This document shows, piece after piece, positions 1-9,031 of a stretch of 64,000 bases of DNA (positions within the stretch are counted from its first letter, which is position 1; each line of letters starts with the position of its first letter). The stretch covers positions 1,178,001 to 1,242,000 of the forward strand of contig CAWDCL010000004.1 of assembly GCA_963800865.1 (NCBI GenBank). The letters run 5' to 3'. The DNA is from JALOKP01 sp963800865 (lineage in GTDB: Bacteria > Acidobacteriota > Polarisedimenticolia > J045). Made by a program: the position numbers and the translations under genes. The notes beneath the pieces were generated by a model, which was not told the origin of the DNA, did not search any database, and worked only from the letters and a program-made list of their open reading frames with translations.

Positions 1-46
1 TGCGTCCCGCGGCGGGCGCCATCCTACCCCCCCGGGAGGCCGTTTA

Positions 47-1030
47 TCAGCCCGGCCCGTCCTCGAGCGGGACGCCGGCCTCCGCGAGCAGCGCCTTGAC
101 CTCCGCGCGCGTGCGGCCCAGCTCGCGCGCCAGGCGACGGAGCGCACGCCGCGCGTCGCCTTCCTCCAGCTCGCGCGCCATCGCGAACAGGACGCCGCAG
201 GCGGTCGCCGTCGATCGGGCCGCGCGGAGCGGGCCGGCACGGAGGCCGGCCCCTACGGTTGGCGCAGCAGACCGATCGTCTCGCACCCCGTCGGGGCCGG
301 CCTCCGTGCCGGCCCGCCCTGCGTCCGTCCGCTCGCGCTCTGCGCCCACGCCCTCCACGACCAGCACGATCTCCCCGCGGATCGCGTCGCGTGCGGCAAG
401 CGAGGCCCGGATCGCCGAAAGCGGCGCGCGCAGCACTTCCTCGTACAGCTTGGTCAGCTCGCGGCAGAGCGCGGCCTCGCGGTCGCCGAAGGCGGCGATC
501 ATCGCGTCGAGCGCCTTCAGCGCGCGGTGCGGCGCCTCGTAGAAGACCAGCGTCTCCGGTTCCGCCGCGAGCGCGGCGAGCGCCCGCCGCCGCGCGGCCG
601 CGGCCGCCGGCAGGAACCCCGCAAAGCGGAAGCGGTCGGCCGGGAAGCCGGCCACCGAGAGCGCCGCCGCGACGGCGCTGGGCCCCGCGATCGCGACGAC
701 CGCGTGCCCCGCGGCGTGCGCCGCCGCGACCAGCCGGTGGCCGGGGTCGGAGATCGCCGGCGTGCCGCCGTCGGTGACCAGCGCGATCGTCTTCCCCTCG
801 GCCAGCGTGGCCAGCAGCCCGGCCAGCCCCGCGACCTCGTTGAACTTGTGGCTCGACACCAGCCGCTTCGACAGCCCGAGGTGGGACAGCAGCGGGAGCG
901 TGCGTCGCGTGTCCTCGGCCGCGACCAGGTCGGCCTCCGCCAGCGCCGTGGCCGCGCGCGGCGAGAGGTCGCCGAGGTTGCCGAGCGGGGTGGCGACGAC
1001 CAGCAGCCGCCCGCGCGCGGGAGCCGTCAC
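47..1030 (-). CDS. rsmI: 16S rRNA (cytidine-1402 2'-O)-methyltransferase RsmI
   Basis: RsmI uses S-adenosylmethionine to 2'-O-methylate C1402 in the ribosomal decoding centre. Family motifs are clear: ATPLGNLGD (residues 13-21), AEDTR (38-42), the SAM-binding loop TDGGTPAISDPG (86-97) and IAGPSA near 114. The start is a GTG one base after the selD stop, so the two form an operon. At 327 aa it is longer than typical members (about 280) because roughly residues 225-270, between the methyltransferase core and the small C-terminal helical domain, hold extra Gly/Ala/Arg-rich sequence. This stretch is encoded by a palindromic element (229-317) that keeps the frame open. The family call is certain; the effect of the insert is unknown. 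Confidence 0.95.
   Translation of the reverse strand: MTAPARGRLLVVATPLGNLGDLSPRAATALAEADLVAAEDTRRTLPLLSHLGLSKRLVSSHKFNEVAGLAGLLATLAEGKTIALVTDGGTPAISDPGHRLVAAAHAAGHAVVAIAGPSAVAAALSVAGFPADRFRFAGFLPAAAAARRRALAALAAEPETLVFYEAPHRALKALDAMIAAFGDREAALCRELTKLYEEVLRAPLSAIRASLAARDAIRGEIVLVVEGVGAERERTDAGRAGTEAGPDGVRDDRSAAPTVGAGLRAGPLRAARSTATACGVLFAMARELEEGDARRALRRLARELGRTRAEVKALLAEAGVPLEDGPG
229..317. repeat. Nested palindromic (REP-like) element inside rsmI
   Basis: Positions 229-253 and 293-317 are perfect 25-nt inverted repeats separated by 39 bases. Each arm is itself a small hairpin: GGGCCGGC and GCCGGCCC, 8 bp, around an ACGGAG loop. This double-hairpin layout resembles paired REP/BIME elements. 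It sits in frame inside a coding region, as the palindromic elements of Rickettsia genes do. No second identical copy was seen in this window. Confidence 0.75.
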
Positions 1031-1031
1031 G

Positions 1032-2087
1032 TCAAGGCTCCAGGGCGAGGCCCGAGCCCGCCTCGACCCGTCCGATCCGACAGCCCTCCGCGGCCTCGGC
1101 GGCCAGCGCGGCGCGGAAGACCGGCTCGGCGCCGGGCGGCACGGCGAGCAGCAGGCCGCCCGAGGTCTGCGGGTCGAACAGCAGCGCGCGGTCGGTTTCG
1201 GACAGCTGCTCGAGCCCGGCTACGCGCGGCGCGAACGCGGCTTCGTTGGTGGCGGTCCCGCCCGGGACGAACTCCCGCTCCACCGCCTCGCGTGCGAAGG
1301 CGAGCAGCGGGACGCGGCCCCATTCCAGCACCAGCCGCGCTCCCGACGCCTCGGCCATCTCCAGCGCGTGACCGGCGAGCGCGTAGCCGGTGACGTCGGT
1401 CCCGCCGCGCACCCCCGCCGTGACCGCCGCGCGCGACGCGCCGCCCGAGAGCCGCGCCATCGACGCGACCAGCTCGCGCTCGTGCTCCGGCGCCAGGGCC
1501 TGCTCCTTCAACGCGGTCGCGAGCACGCCGGTACCGAGCGGCTTGGTCAGGTAGAGCAGGTCGCCCGGCCGCGCCCCGCGCTTGAGGATCAGCGACTCCT
1601 CGCGCGCGAAGCCGAGCACGGTCAGCCCGAACTTGGGCTCGGCGTCGCGCACCGAGTGGCCGCCGGCGAGCACCGCCCCCGCCTCGCGCACCTTGATCGC
1701 CGCGCCGGCGACGATCTCGGACAGGACTTCCGCCGGCAGGTCGGCCGGGAAGGCGGCCACCGAGAGCGCCAGGAACGGGTCGCCCCCCATCGCGTAGACG
1801 TCGGAGATCGAGTTCGCCGCCGCGACCTGGCCGTAGGCGAACGGGTCGTCGACGATCGGCGTGAAGAAGTCGACCGTCGCGATCAGCACCCGCCCGCCGC
1901 CGAGGCGGTACACGGCTGCGTCGTCGGGCTCGGCGAGCCCGACGATCAACTGGTCCCCGCCGGCGAGGTCGGGGACGCGTTCGGTGACGCCGCGCAGCAC
2001 CTGCGCGAGCAGCTCGGGACCGAGCTTGCTCGCTCAACCCGCGCAGTTCGAGTACGACGTCAGCCGGATCCTGCGGCCTTCGTTCAT
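1032..2087 (-). CDS. selD: Selenide, water dikinase SelD, itself a selenoprotein (UGA = Sec18)
   Basis: SelD makes selenophosphate from selenide and ATP for selenocysteine and selenouridine synthesis. A conventional reading starts at the ATG at 2000 and loses the N-terminus. Reading from the ATG at 2087 gives MNEGRRIRLTSYSNCAG, then an in-frame TGA (2034-2036), then ASKLGPELLAQVL. The TGA is codon 18, aligning with the catalytic Cys/Sec (Cys17 in E. coli), and the essential Lys follows three residues later, as in Cys-x-x-Lys homologues. Total length of 351 residues matches the family (about 347). ATP/Mg-site segments ATVDFF and ANSISDVYAMGG lie at about 70-100. A hairpin directly after the UGA (2005-2033) fits a bacterial SECIS. 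A TAGAAT -10 box lies 9 nt upstream of the ATG. The gene leads an operon with rsmI. Confidence 0.93.
2005..2033 (-). promoter_or_regulatory. Candidate bacterial SECIS hairpin in selD
   Basis: On the mRNA strand the 29 nt directly after the UGA fold as two 6-bp helices (GCGAGC/GCTCGC and AGCTCG/CGAGCT) with one bulged A and a GUCC tetraloop. A G at the start of the loop and a bulge in the 5' arm are typical of SelB-binding hairpins such as that of E. coli fdhF. The loop starts 13 nt after the UGA, a little closer than in fdhF. No folding program was run. Confidence 0.7.
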
Positions 2088-2096
2088 GAGGACACG

Positions 2097-2102
2097 ATTC
2101 TA
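2097..2102 (-). promoter_or_regulatory. -10 box TAGAAT for selD-rsmI
   Basis: TAGAAT on the minus strand ends 9 nt before the selD ATG at 2087. There is no Shine-Dalgarno sequence in between, suggesting a leaderless or very short-leader transcript. Its position supports 2087 rather than 2000 as the start. Confidence 0.55.
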
Positions 2103-2181
2103 GCGCGAGTTTCGCCCGGGCCTCCTGCCGCCGGAAGGAGGGGCGCCGGTGCAGAATGGGGTCCACCCGAGGAGGCGCCCC

Positions 2182-3126
2182 ATGCACGGCACGACGCTCC
2201 GGCGGCGGATCGCCGCAATGCTGGTCCCTGGTCTCGTTCTGGCCGCGGGGGCTGTCGCGGCCGCGGCCCTGCCCGCGGTGGCCGGCGACGCGGCGCGCGG
2301 GACGGCCGCGCTCGACTCGCGCACGCCCTTCTACCTGCCGCACATGACCTGGGACGAGGTCGAGCAGTACCTGCGCACCTCCGACATGGTGATCGTCCCG
2401 GTCGGCTCGATCGAGCAGCACGGCCGGCACCTGCCGCTCGATTCGGACATCGTGCAGGCGACCGAGATCTGCCTTCGGATCGGGCAGCGGGCGCGCGTCC
2501 TGGTCGCCCCCGTCGTGCTCGCCGGCGTGTCCGAGCACCACATGGCGTTCCCGGGGACGATCGCGCTCTCCCCGGCGACGTTCGAGGCCGTGCTGTACGA
2601 GACCGCCCAGAGCCTGATCGCACACGGCTTCCGCCGGATCATCTTCTACTCGGGCCACGGCGGGAACTACACCTCGGTCCACAACGTCGCCTTCCGCGTC
2701 AACCGCGAGACGCCGGCGCTCGCGATCGATCTCCTCAACGTCGAGTTCCCCGACCCCGACCCGAAGATCACGGGCCTCAAGTCCGACTCCCACGCCGGCG
2801 TCGAGGAGACCTCGATGATGCTGTTCCTGGCGCCGGGGCTGGTGCAGATGACGAAGGCCGAGAACCCCCGGCTCACCTATCCGCCGGAGGTGCAGGCGAT
2901 CCTCGAGAAGACGACCGGCGGCGACCAGGCCGCGCTGCTGGACGCCCTGCTGTTCCAGCCGCTGAGCTCCGGGAAGCACACCTCGACGCGGGAGTTCACG
3001 AACAACGGGGTCGTGACCGCCGACGACGTGAAGACCGCGAATGCCGAACTGGGACGGCTGGCCGTCGATTACCGCGTCGAGGGCGTGGTTCGCTTCATCG
3101 AGGCCTGGCGCAAGGCCGCGCCCTAG
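2182..3126 (+). CDS. Exported creatininase-family amidohydrolase
   Basis: A 314-aa protein of the creatininase (creatinine amidohydrolase/MftE) family, which contains metal-dependent amide hydrolases and peptidases. Metal-ligand motifs are visible: GSIEQHGRHLPLDSD (about 75-89), SGHGGN (about 157-162) and SHAGVEETS (about 203-211). An N-terminal Arg-rich stretch plus a hydrophobic segment (residues 7-35) looks like a signal peptide ending near AVAGDA, so it probably acts in the periplasm; most family members are cytoplasmic. The ATG at 2182 is chosen because AGGAGG (2170-2175) precedes it. A CAGAAT -10-like box is at 2152-2157. The substrate cannot be told from sequence; creatinine itself is unlikely to be implied. 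Confidence 0.88.
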   Translation: MHGTTLRRRIAAMLVPGLVLAAGAVAAAALPAVAGDAARGTAALDSRTPFYLPHMTWDEVEQYLRTSDMVIVPVGSIEQHGRHLPLDSDIVQATEICLRIGQRARVLVAPVVLAGVSEHHMAFPGTIALSPATFEAVLYETAQSLIAHGFRRIIFYSGHGGNYTSVHNVAFRVNRETPALAIDLLNVEFPDPDPKITGLKSDSHAGVEETSMMLFLAPGLVQMTKAENPRLTYPPEVQAILEKTTGGDQAALLDALLFQPLSSGKHTSTREFTNNGVVTADDVKTANAELGRLAVDYRVEGVVRFIEAWRKAAP

Positions 3127-3263
3127 TCAAGGAGAATCGGGATCCGGGCGGGATGGGCCGCCACGCGGCATCGCCTCCGCCGTTGCTGCCCAGCGGTGCT
3201 ACCCTGACCGCGTGACTGGAGCGCGGCGAGCAGTCCTTTTCCGCTCCGGCACGGGAGGGCCGC

Positions 3264-3719
3264 ATGCAGCCTGGTCACGGGTTCCGAATACACTCTCGGG
3301 TCGTGCGGGTAATGGCCGTCACGCTGGCGTCGGCGCTGGCGCTCACGGCTCTGGCGATCGCCCAGGAATGGCCCTCGCTGCGCCAGGGGACGTGGGAGAT
3401 CACGCGCACGATGCAGGCGCCCGGTGGCGGTGCGCCCAAGACGGTCACGGCCAAGCGCTGCATGGATCCGGCGGCGGACTGGCAGAAGCAGAACGCCCAA
3501 CTGACGAAAGCCGGCTGCACGTTCACGCCGATCAAGCACTCCGGCGGCACGTACACGTTCTCTTCGTCGTGCAACGTGGCGGGGATGTCTTCGACCACGA
3601 CGACCACCATCGTCGTCGAGAGCGACAGCTCCTACACGCTGACGGTCGAAGGCACGACCGACGGCGCGCCCACGCACGAGGTGATGAAGGCCAGGCGGGT
3701 CGGCGACTGCGCGAAGTAG
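3264..3719 (+). CDS. DUF3617-like secreted protein
   Basis: A 151-aa protein with an N-terminal signal segment (about residues 12-33, ending ALAIAQ) and a small mature domain starting WPSLRQGTWEITRTM. The 'GxWE' strand, repeated Thr/Ser-rich beta strands and four Cys in the mature part (ones in AKRCMD, AGCTF, SSCNV and GDCAK) fit DUF3617, a family of small exported proteins of unknown function. The ATG at 3264 follows GGGAGGG (3253-3259). A TACCCT -10-like box is at 3200-3205, giving a leader of about 50 nt. It appears to be a single-gene unit. Family assignment is by pattern only. Confidence 0.7.
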   Translation: MQPGHGFRIHSRVVRVMAVTLASALALTALAIAQEWPSLRQGTWEITRTMQAPGGGAPKTVTAKRCMDPAADWQKQNAQLTKAGCTFTPIKHSGGTYTFSSSCNVAGMSSTTTTTIVVESDSSYTLTVEGTTDGAPTHEVMKARRVGDCAK

Positions 3720-3767
3720 GCCTCGCGACCGACGCCAGGCGGAGGGGATTCCGGCCGGGGCCGGGTC

Positions 3768-4608
3768 CTACCGCCCCCAGTCCCGCGGCAGCCGGAAGTC
3801 GATCCCGACGGTTCGCAGCTGGACCTTGCAGATCAGCGGCAGGTTGCGCTTGAACTGCGTCGCGGTCATCAGCCGCATCACGCGGTCGACCGCGGCCTGC
3901 GCCACCCCCAGCTCCTCGGCCGCGCGCTCCGGGCGGCCGCGCTGGTCGACCAGGTACCAGAGGATCCGGTCGGCGTCGGCGTAGGTCAGGCCCAGCTCGG
4001 CCTCGTCGGTCTGGCCGGGCCACAGGTCGGCCGAGGGGGCCTTCTCGAGAATCGCTGTCGGCACGCCGAGGTGGGAGCCGAGCGCGCGGACCTGCTTCTT
4101 GTAGAGGTCGCCGATCGGGTTGAGGTCGTAGGCGCTGTCGCCCCAGCGGGTCGAGTAGCCCGAGCAGCAGCTCGGTCTTGTTCGAGGTCCCGACGACCAG
4201 CGCCCGGTCGCGCGCCGCGCGGTCGTAGAGCAGCGCCATCCGCTCGCGCGCCATCCGGTTCCCCATCCGCAGCGGGTCGTCGCACGCGGCCGCGGCGGCG
4301 AAGGCGTCGACCATCGGCGAGATGTCGATCTCCTCCGACGGGCTGCCGGCGACCGCGATCACCGCCCGGGCGTCGCGCACGCTGTCGTCCGAGGAGGTCC
4401 GGTAGGGGAGGAGCAGCCCCAGCACGTTCTCCGGCCCCAGAGCGCGCGCCGCGAGCAGCAGCACCACCGCCGAGTCGAGCCCGCCCGAGACGCCGACCAC
4501 CCCGCGCGCGAACCCCGCCTTGCCGATCTCCTCGCGCAGGAAACCGACCAGCAGCTTCTCGAGGTCGGGCAGCTCGAGCGGTGAGGTGACCTCGATCCGC
4601 TCGCTCAC
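3768..4608 (-). CDS. nadE: NAD(+) synthetase (ammonia-transfer domain), frame-broken
   Basis: Amidates deamido-NAD to NAD, the last step of NAD synthesis. The GTG at 4608 overlaps the stop of the upstream amidase gene. The PP-loop SGGLDS is at residues 41-46, with LLPYRTSSDDS and GTSNKTELLLG further on, then after a frame change PTAILEKAPSADLWPGQTDEAELGL. The frame is lost at about 4158, where one extra base splits the expected GYSTRWGDSAYDLNPIGDLYKKQ. Removing it restores a single protein of about 279 aa. Because the motifs on both sides are intact, I read this as a sequence error rather than gene decay. The synthetase and glutaminase are on separate chains here, whereas many bacteria have them fused. 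Confidence 0.88.
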
Positions 4609-5480
4609 CGCCCGTCCTCGTCGTCGGTCTCGAGCCCCTCGCCCCGCGCGATCCGCCGCAGCTCGCGGGCCAGCAGGCCCGGCCGCTCGTCGCGCACGAG
4701 CGGGTAGGCGGCCCGCGCCGCGCGCGTCCGGTCGGGGTCGATCGTCGCGATCACCAGCGCCGGCTCGAGCAGCGGCGCCTCGGCCAGCGTCTCGCCCATC
4801 GCGCCGATCGCGAAGCTGCCGCCGCCGAAGGCCAGCCCCTCTTCGTACCCGCTGCGGTTGACGTAGACCACCGGCACGGTGTGGAAGCGCGCCAGGACCT
4901 CGGCCAGCTGCCGGCCCGAGAGGTGCGACGGGTCGGCCGATCCGACCCCCTGGCCGCGCAGCGGGCTGGCCGCGATCCCGACGATCGTGACCGCCCCGTC
5001 GAGCGCCAGGATGGTCGTCGCGGTCGGGTGCCAGAGGTCCTCGCAGACCAGGATCCCGGCCCGCCCGAAGCGGGTGTCGAACGCCGTCAGCCGCCGGCCG
5101 CGGGCGAAGTCCATCGCCTCGTCGAACATCCCGTAGGTCGGGAGGTAGACCTTGCGGTGGACGTGGACCAGGCGGCCGTCCTCGAACCAGGCCGCTGCGT
5201 TGTAGAAGCGGTGGTCGGCCGACTCCTCGACCAGCCCGACGACGAACGGCAGCCGCTCCGAGAGGGCGGCCAGCCGGTCGCGCACCGGCCCGGCGCGGTC
5301 GAGCCGCACCGCGACCTGCGGCACCAGGTCGCGCAGGCGATAGCCCGTCAGCGCCAGCTCGGGGAAGACCGCGAGGTCGGCGCCGGCCGCGAGGGCCGCG
5401 GCCACCGTCTCCTCGATCCCGGCCAGGTTGGCCTCGACGTCCGCGAGGCGCGGGTCGGTCTGGGCCAGGGCGATGCGCAC
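4605..5480 (-). CDS. Nitrilase-family glutamine amidohydrolase partner of NadE
   Basis: A 291-aa carbon-nitrogen hydrolase resembling the N-terminal glutaminase domain of glutamine-dependent NAD synthetase. The catalytic triad is visible as Glu41 (FPELALTGYR), Lys110 (HRKVYLPTYG) and Cys146 (ILVCEDLWH). It lies directly upstream of nadE, with its stop overlapping the nadE GTG. The likely role is to hydrolyse glutamine and hand ammonia to NadE. It ends in an acidic tail (DDEDG) with no linker into the synthetase, so a two-subunit enzyme is plausible. An artificial split by an indel cannot be fully excluded given others in this window. Confidence 0.85.
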   Translation of the reverse strand: MRIALAQTDPRLADVEANLAGIEETVAAALAAGADLAVFPELALTGYRLRDLVPQVAVRLDRAGPVRDRLAALSERLPFVVGLVEESADHRFYNAAAWFEDGRLVHVHRKVYLPTYGMFDEAMDFARGRRLTAFDTRFGRAGILVCEDLWHPTATTILALDGAVTIVGIAASPLRGQGVGSADPSHLSGRQLAEVLARFHTVPVVYVNRSGYEEGLAFGGGSFAIGAMGETLAEAPLLEPALVIATIDPDRTRAARAAYPLVRDERPGLLARELRRIARGEGLETDDEDGR

Positions 5481-5597
5481 GCGCGATCCTCCGGGGGCGG
5501 GATGGTAGCACCGGCCCCGCGGGATCGCCCCGGGGCGCGGAAGGTTGATGCCGCGCCGACGAAGTCGCTATTCTTCCGCGACTCACGGAGGAGAGCG

Positions 5598-8097
5598 ATG
5601 CCGTCGGAGCGTCACCCGGCGGCCGCCGGGGCGCTGTGCCCGGCGGGCCGCAGCGGTCTGCTCCTCGCGTGCGCGCTCCTGGCGGTTCTCCCCGCGCAGC
5701 TCCCGGCGTTCGCCGAGGATCCCCGCGCGGCGAAGCCCCAACTCCAGCTGGAGCTGCCCGAGTCGGCGTCCCTGCGGGCCGGCCAGGCCGTGCGCACCGA
5801 GACCGAGTGGCGCCTGAGCGGCTACGTCGACCTCAAGGCCGGCGACAGCTCGATCCAGGCCGACGAGATCGTCTTCACGGTGGCGACCCGGCAGGTCGTG
5901 GCGACCGGCAACGTGGTGCTCACCTTTCCCGGCGCGACGCTGTCCGGCACCCGGCTGGTCTACAACATCGAGACCCAGCTCGGCGTCGTCGAGGACGCCG
6001 TCGGCTACCTCGACCAGGACAACGCGGTCGTGCGCGCGGCGACGATCGAGCGGATCGGTCCGCAGGAACTGCGCGTCACCCACGCCACGTTCACGACCTG
6101 CAGCCAGCCGACCCCCTACTGGTCGTTCCGGGTCAGCAGCGCGACCTTGACGATCGGCGAGTACGCCCACCTGCGCAACGCCGCGTTCAAGGTCGGCAAG
6201 GTCCCGATCTTCTACACCCCCTACCTCGTCTGGCCGATCAAGACCGACCGCGCCACGGGCCTGCTGTTCCCCTCGTTCAGCACCTCGACCACGCTCGGGC
6301 AGACGATCTCGCTGCCGTTCTTCTGGGCCTTCGCCGACAACGCCGACCTGCTGCTCCTGTTCGACTGGCACAGCAAGGTCGGCCCCGGGCTCGGGGCGGA
6401 GCTGAACTGGCTCCCGACCTGGCGCGGCCGGGCCCGGGGGAACGCGAACTACATCCGCGACACGGATCGCGCCGAGAACCGTTACATCGGGGAGTGGCAC
6501 CAGGTCCAGCCGCTCGGCGACACCTGGAAGATGCGCCTGCAACTCGAGGGGCTGTCGGACTTCGACTACCTGACCGACTACGTCGTCGACATCGACCGGG
6601 CCTCCAACCCGCAGGTCTCGTCGTGGCTCGACCTGACGCGGCAGTGGTCCTGGTACTCGCTCGCGGCGCGGGCCAGCCGGCTCAAGCAGTACTTTCCGAT
6701 CTCCTACACCGATCCCTTCACCGGAGACTCGCAGACGCTCATCTCGCGCGAGACGATCAACGAGAGGCGTCCCGAGCTCGAGATCCGCAGCGCCAGCCAC
6801 CGGATCGGCCGCTCCCCGGTCTTCGTGCTCTTCGAGGGGTCGGTCAGCAGCTTCCGGCGGGCCATCCTCGGCCCCCCCGAGGGGACGCTCGGCGAGAAGG
6901 ACGAGGACGACCTGCTGACCCTGGCGGACGTCACATGGCAGCGGATCGACGCCTTTCCGCAGCTCCAGATGCCGCTCCTGAACGTCCCGTGGGCCGACCT
7001 GACGATCAACGCCGGCGCGCGCTGGACCTACTACACGGCCCAGCAGCTCCCGCCGCCGGGGTCGGGCGAGCCGCCGCGCCGGGCGCCCGGTCTACGTCGA
7101 GGAGAGCCTGACGCGCACCCTGTGGAACGCCGGGATCGGCTTCATCGGGCCGCGCTTCCAGCGTGTCTGGGAGACCCCGCGGTGGGGCTTCTCCCCGAAG
7201 CTCAAGAACGTCGTCGAGCCGTTCTTCCGCTACGACTGGCGCCCCGACTCGGGGGTCGATCCGCTGAAGATCATCCCGTTCGACGACGTCGACACGGTCC
7301 CGGGCCAGCTCTCGCTCTTCACCTACGGCGTCCGGACCCGCTTCTACGCGCTGCGCGGGCCCGATACCGGCCGCACCTTCGGCGTCCCCTCGACCGAGAA
7401 GCTCTCGCTCTCCGACCTCGAGGAGCAGTCCGAGAAGGAGGCCCGCCGCGCCGTCGAGGAGGCGGGCAAGCCCGGGGTGGCCGAAACGATCGAAGTCGCA
7501 GGGAACCTCACGCCGACCGAGATCGGCAGCCTGCAGATCTCGCAGCAGTACTCGCTCGACCAGCCGCTGACCAACCTCTGGGCGCTGCTCGTCGACCCGA
7601 CAACCGGCGAGTCGCTGAATCGGCAGCAGATCGTCGACACGCGGCAGTACTCCCCGATCGCGATCACCGGCCGCTTCAACCCGACCTACCAGCAGTCGGT
7701 CGACCTCTCCTACCTCTTCGACGTCGCGAACGACAAGATGATCGAGTCCAGCATCTCGGCCATGATGGGGTTCCGCGGCGGCTACTTCCGCGGCTCGTGG
7801 CTGAGGCGCAACCCCGTCCGGCCGCTCGACGTCCCGACCGACTACCTGCGCACGCAGCTGGGCATTGCGCGGGTCGTGCGCGGCCTGTCGCTCGAGGCGG
7901 CCTGGGACTACAACCTCGAGACCTCGAACCTCGACCACTACCTCTACCAGCTGCGCTGGACGACGCAGTGCTGCTCGATCCAGCTCGGGCTCGAGACACG
8001 GAACTTCGTCGACAACAACCGCCGGAACCTGCTCCTGACGGTCAACCTCTCCGGGATCGGCAAGCTGTTCGACCTCAATCAGGAGGTCGGGAACTGA
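5598..8097 (+). CDS. lptD: LPS-assembly protein LptD (frame-broken near 7080)
   Basis: LptD is the outer-membrane beta-barrel that inserts LPS into the outer leaflet. A signal peptide (residues 1-39, ending AFAED) is followed by an OstA/LptA-like jelly-roll: LSGYVDLKAGDSSIQADE, then NVVLTFPGATLSGTRLVY (about 70-135). The family signature KVPIFYTPYLVWPIKTDRATGLLFPSF is at about 205-230. A long barrel region rich in alternating aromatic strands follows. The frame changes at 7080-7090 in a GC run and continues as VYVEESLTRTLWNAGIGF to DLNQEVGN at 8097. With one base removed the protein is about 832 aa, normal for LptD. The ATG at 5598 has GGAGGA just upstream and a TATTCT box at 5569-5574. Confidence 0.9.
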
Positions 8098-8125
8098 CGG
8101 GCCCGGCGCCCGTCCGCTTCCTTGC

Positions 8126-8131
8126 TAGAAT
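8126..8131 (+). promoter_or_regulatory. -10 box TAGAAT before the 8138 gene
   Basis: TAGAAT ends 6 nt before the GTG at 8138 with no ribosome-binding site between. This suggests a leaderless internal promoter that can drive 8138-12432 separately from lptD. Confidence 0.5.
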
Positions 8132-8137
8132 CCGCGC

Positions 8138-9031
8138 GTGACCGCCACCGACCCCAGCCTCGCGATCCGGCCGATGATCATCGGCGCCGACGGCCTCGTC
8201 GGCAGCGCCCTGGCCGGGCTGCTCGAGGAACGCTTCCCGCACACCGTCTCCGCCTCGCGGACGGAAATGGACATCGCCGACCGGTGGGCGACGGAGCTGG
8301 ACATCGAGCGCCTCGACCCGACGGTGGTCATCAACTGCGCCGCGATGTCGAACGTCGACGAGGCCGAGCAGGACCCCGAGACGGCCGAGGAGATCAACGC
8401 CGAGGGGGCCGGGAACCTGGCCGCGATCTGCAGGCGCGGCCGCCGGCGGCTGATCCACCTCTCGACCGACTACGTCTTCGACGGCACGGCCGGGCGCGAG
8501 TACGTCGAGGAGGACCTCACCGCGCCGGTCAACGTCTACGGGCGGACCAAGCTCCGCGGGGAGGAGGCGATCCTCGGCGAGCTGGCGGACGCCGTCGTGC
8601 TGCGGATCTCGTTCGTCTTCGGCCCGGGGCGCGAGACCTTCTTCGACCGGATCGCGCGCGAGGCGGTCGCGGCCGGGGGGCCGATCCGGGCGATCGACGG
8701 CTGGGTCACCAAGCCGACCTACAACCGCGACATCGCGCGCGCGATCGAGGCGCTGCTCACCGATCCCGACGCGACCGGCCTGTTCCACTTCGCCAACGGC
8801 GGCGCGGTCTCGCGCTGCGCCTTCGCGCGCGAGGTGGTCCGGCTGGCGGGCGGCGACCCGGCGCGGGTCGAGCCGGTCGCGCCCGAGTCGCTCGACCTGC
8901 CGGCAGCCCGTCCCCCGGCGACCCCGCTGGCGACCGGGCTGTTCGCGGGCCGCTTCGGCTGGGCGCCGCGGCCGTGGACCGACGCGGCGCGCGAGTACCT
9001 GGCCGAGTTCCCGCCCAAGGGCCCGTCGTGA
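8138..9031 (+). CDS. RfbD-like NAD(P)-dependent sugar reductase (SDR)
   Basis: A 297-aa extended short-chain dehydrogenase of the dTDP-4-dehydrorhamnose reductase (RfbD) type. The nucleotide loop GADGLVGSALAG is at residues 16-27. PTVVINCAAMSNVDEAEQDP and the LSTDYVFDG strand are RfbD hallmarks, and the catalytic YGRTK follows in VNVYGRTKLRGEE. A WVTKPTYNRDIARAI segment matches the substrate-side region of the family. It starts with GTG after a TAGAAT box and overlaps the next gene by 4 nt (GTGA). The exact sugar nucleotide is not determinable; with no rmlA/B/C beside it, rhamnose is only one option. Confidence 0.82.
   Translation: MTATDPSLAIRPMIIGADGLVGSALAGLLEERFPHTVSASRTEMDIADRWATELDIERLDPTVVINCAAMSNVDEAEQDPETAEEINAEGAGNLAAICRRGRRRLIHLSTDYVFDGTAGREYVEEDLTAPVNVYGRTKLRGEEAILGELADAVVLRISFVFGPGRETFFDRIAREAVAAGGPIRAIDGWVTKPTYNRDIARAIEALLTDPDATGLFHFANGGAVSRCAFAREVVRLAGGDPARVEPVAPESLDLPAARPPATPLATGLFAGRFGWAPRPWTDAAREYLAEFPPKGPS

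Noticed and set aside
4881..8141. Plus-strand open frame starting at 4881
   Set aside because: Its first 240 codons are antisense to the NAD synthetase amidase and lack motifs; the real start is the ATG at 5598 with signal peptide and ribosome site.
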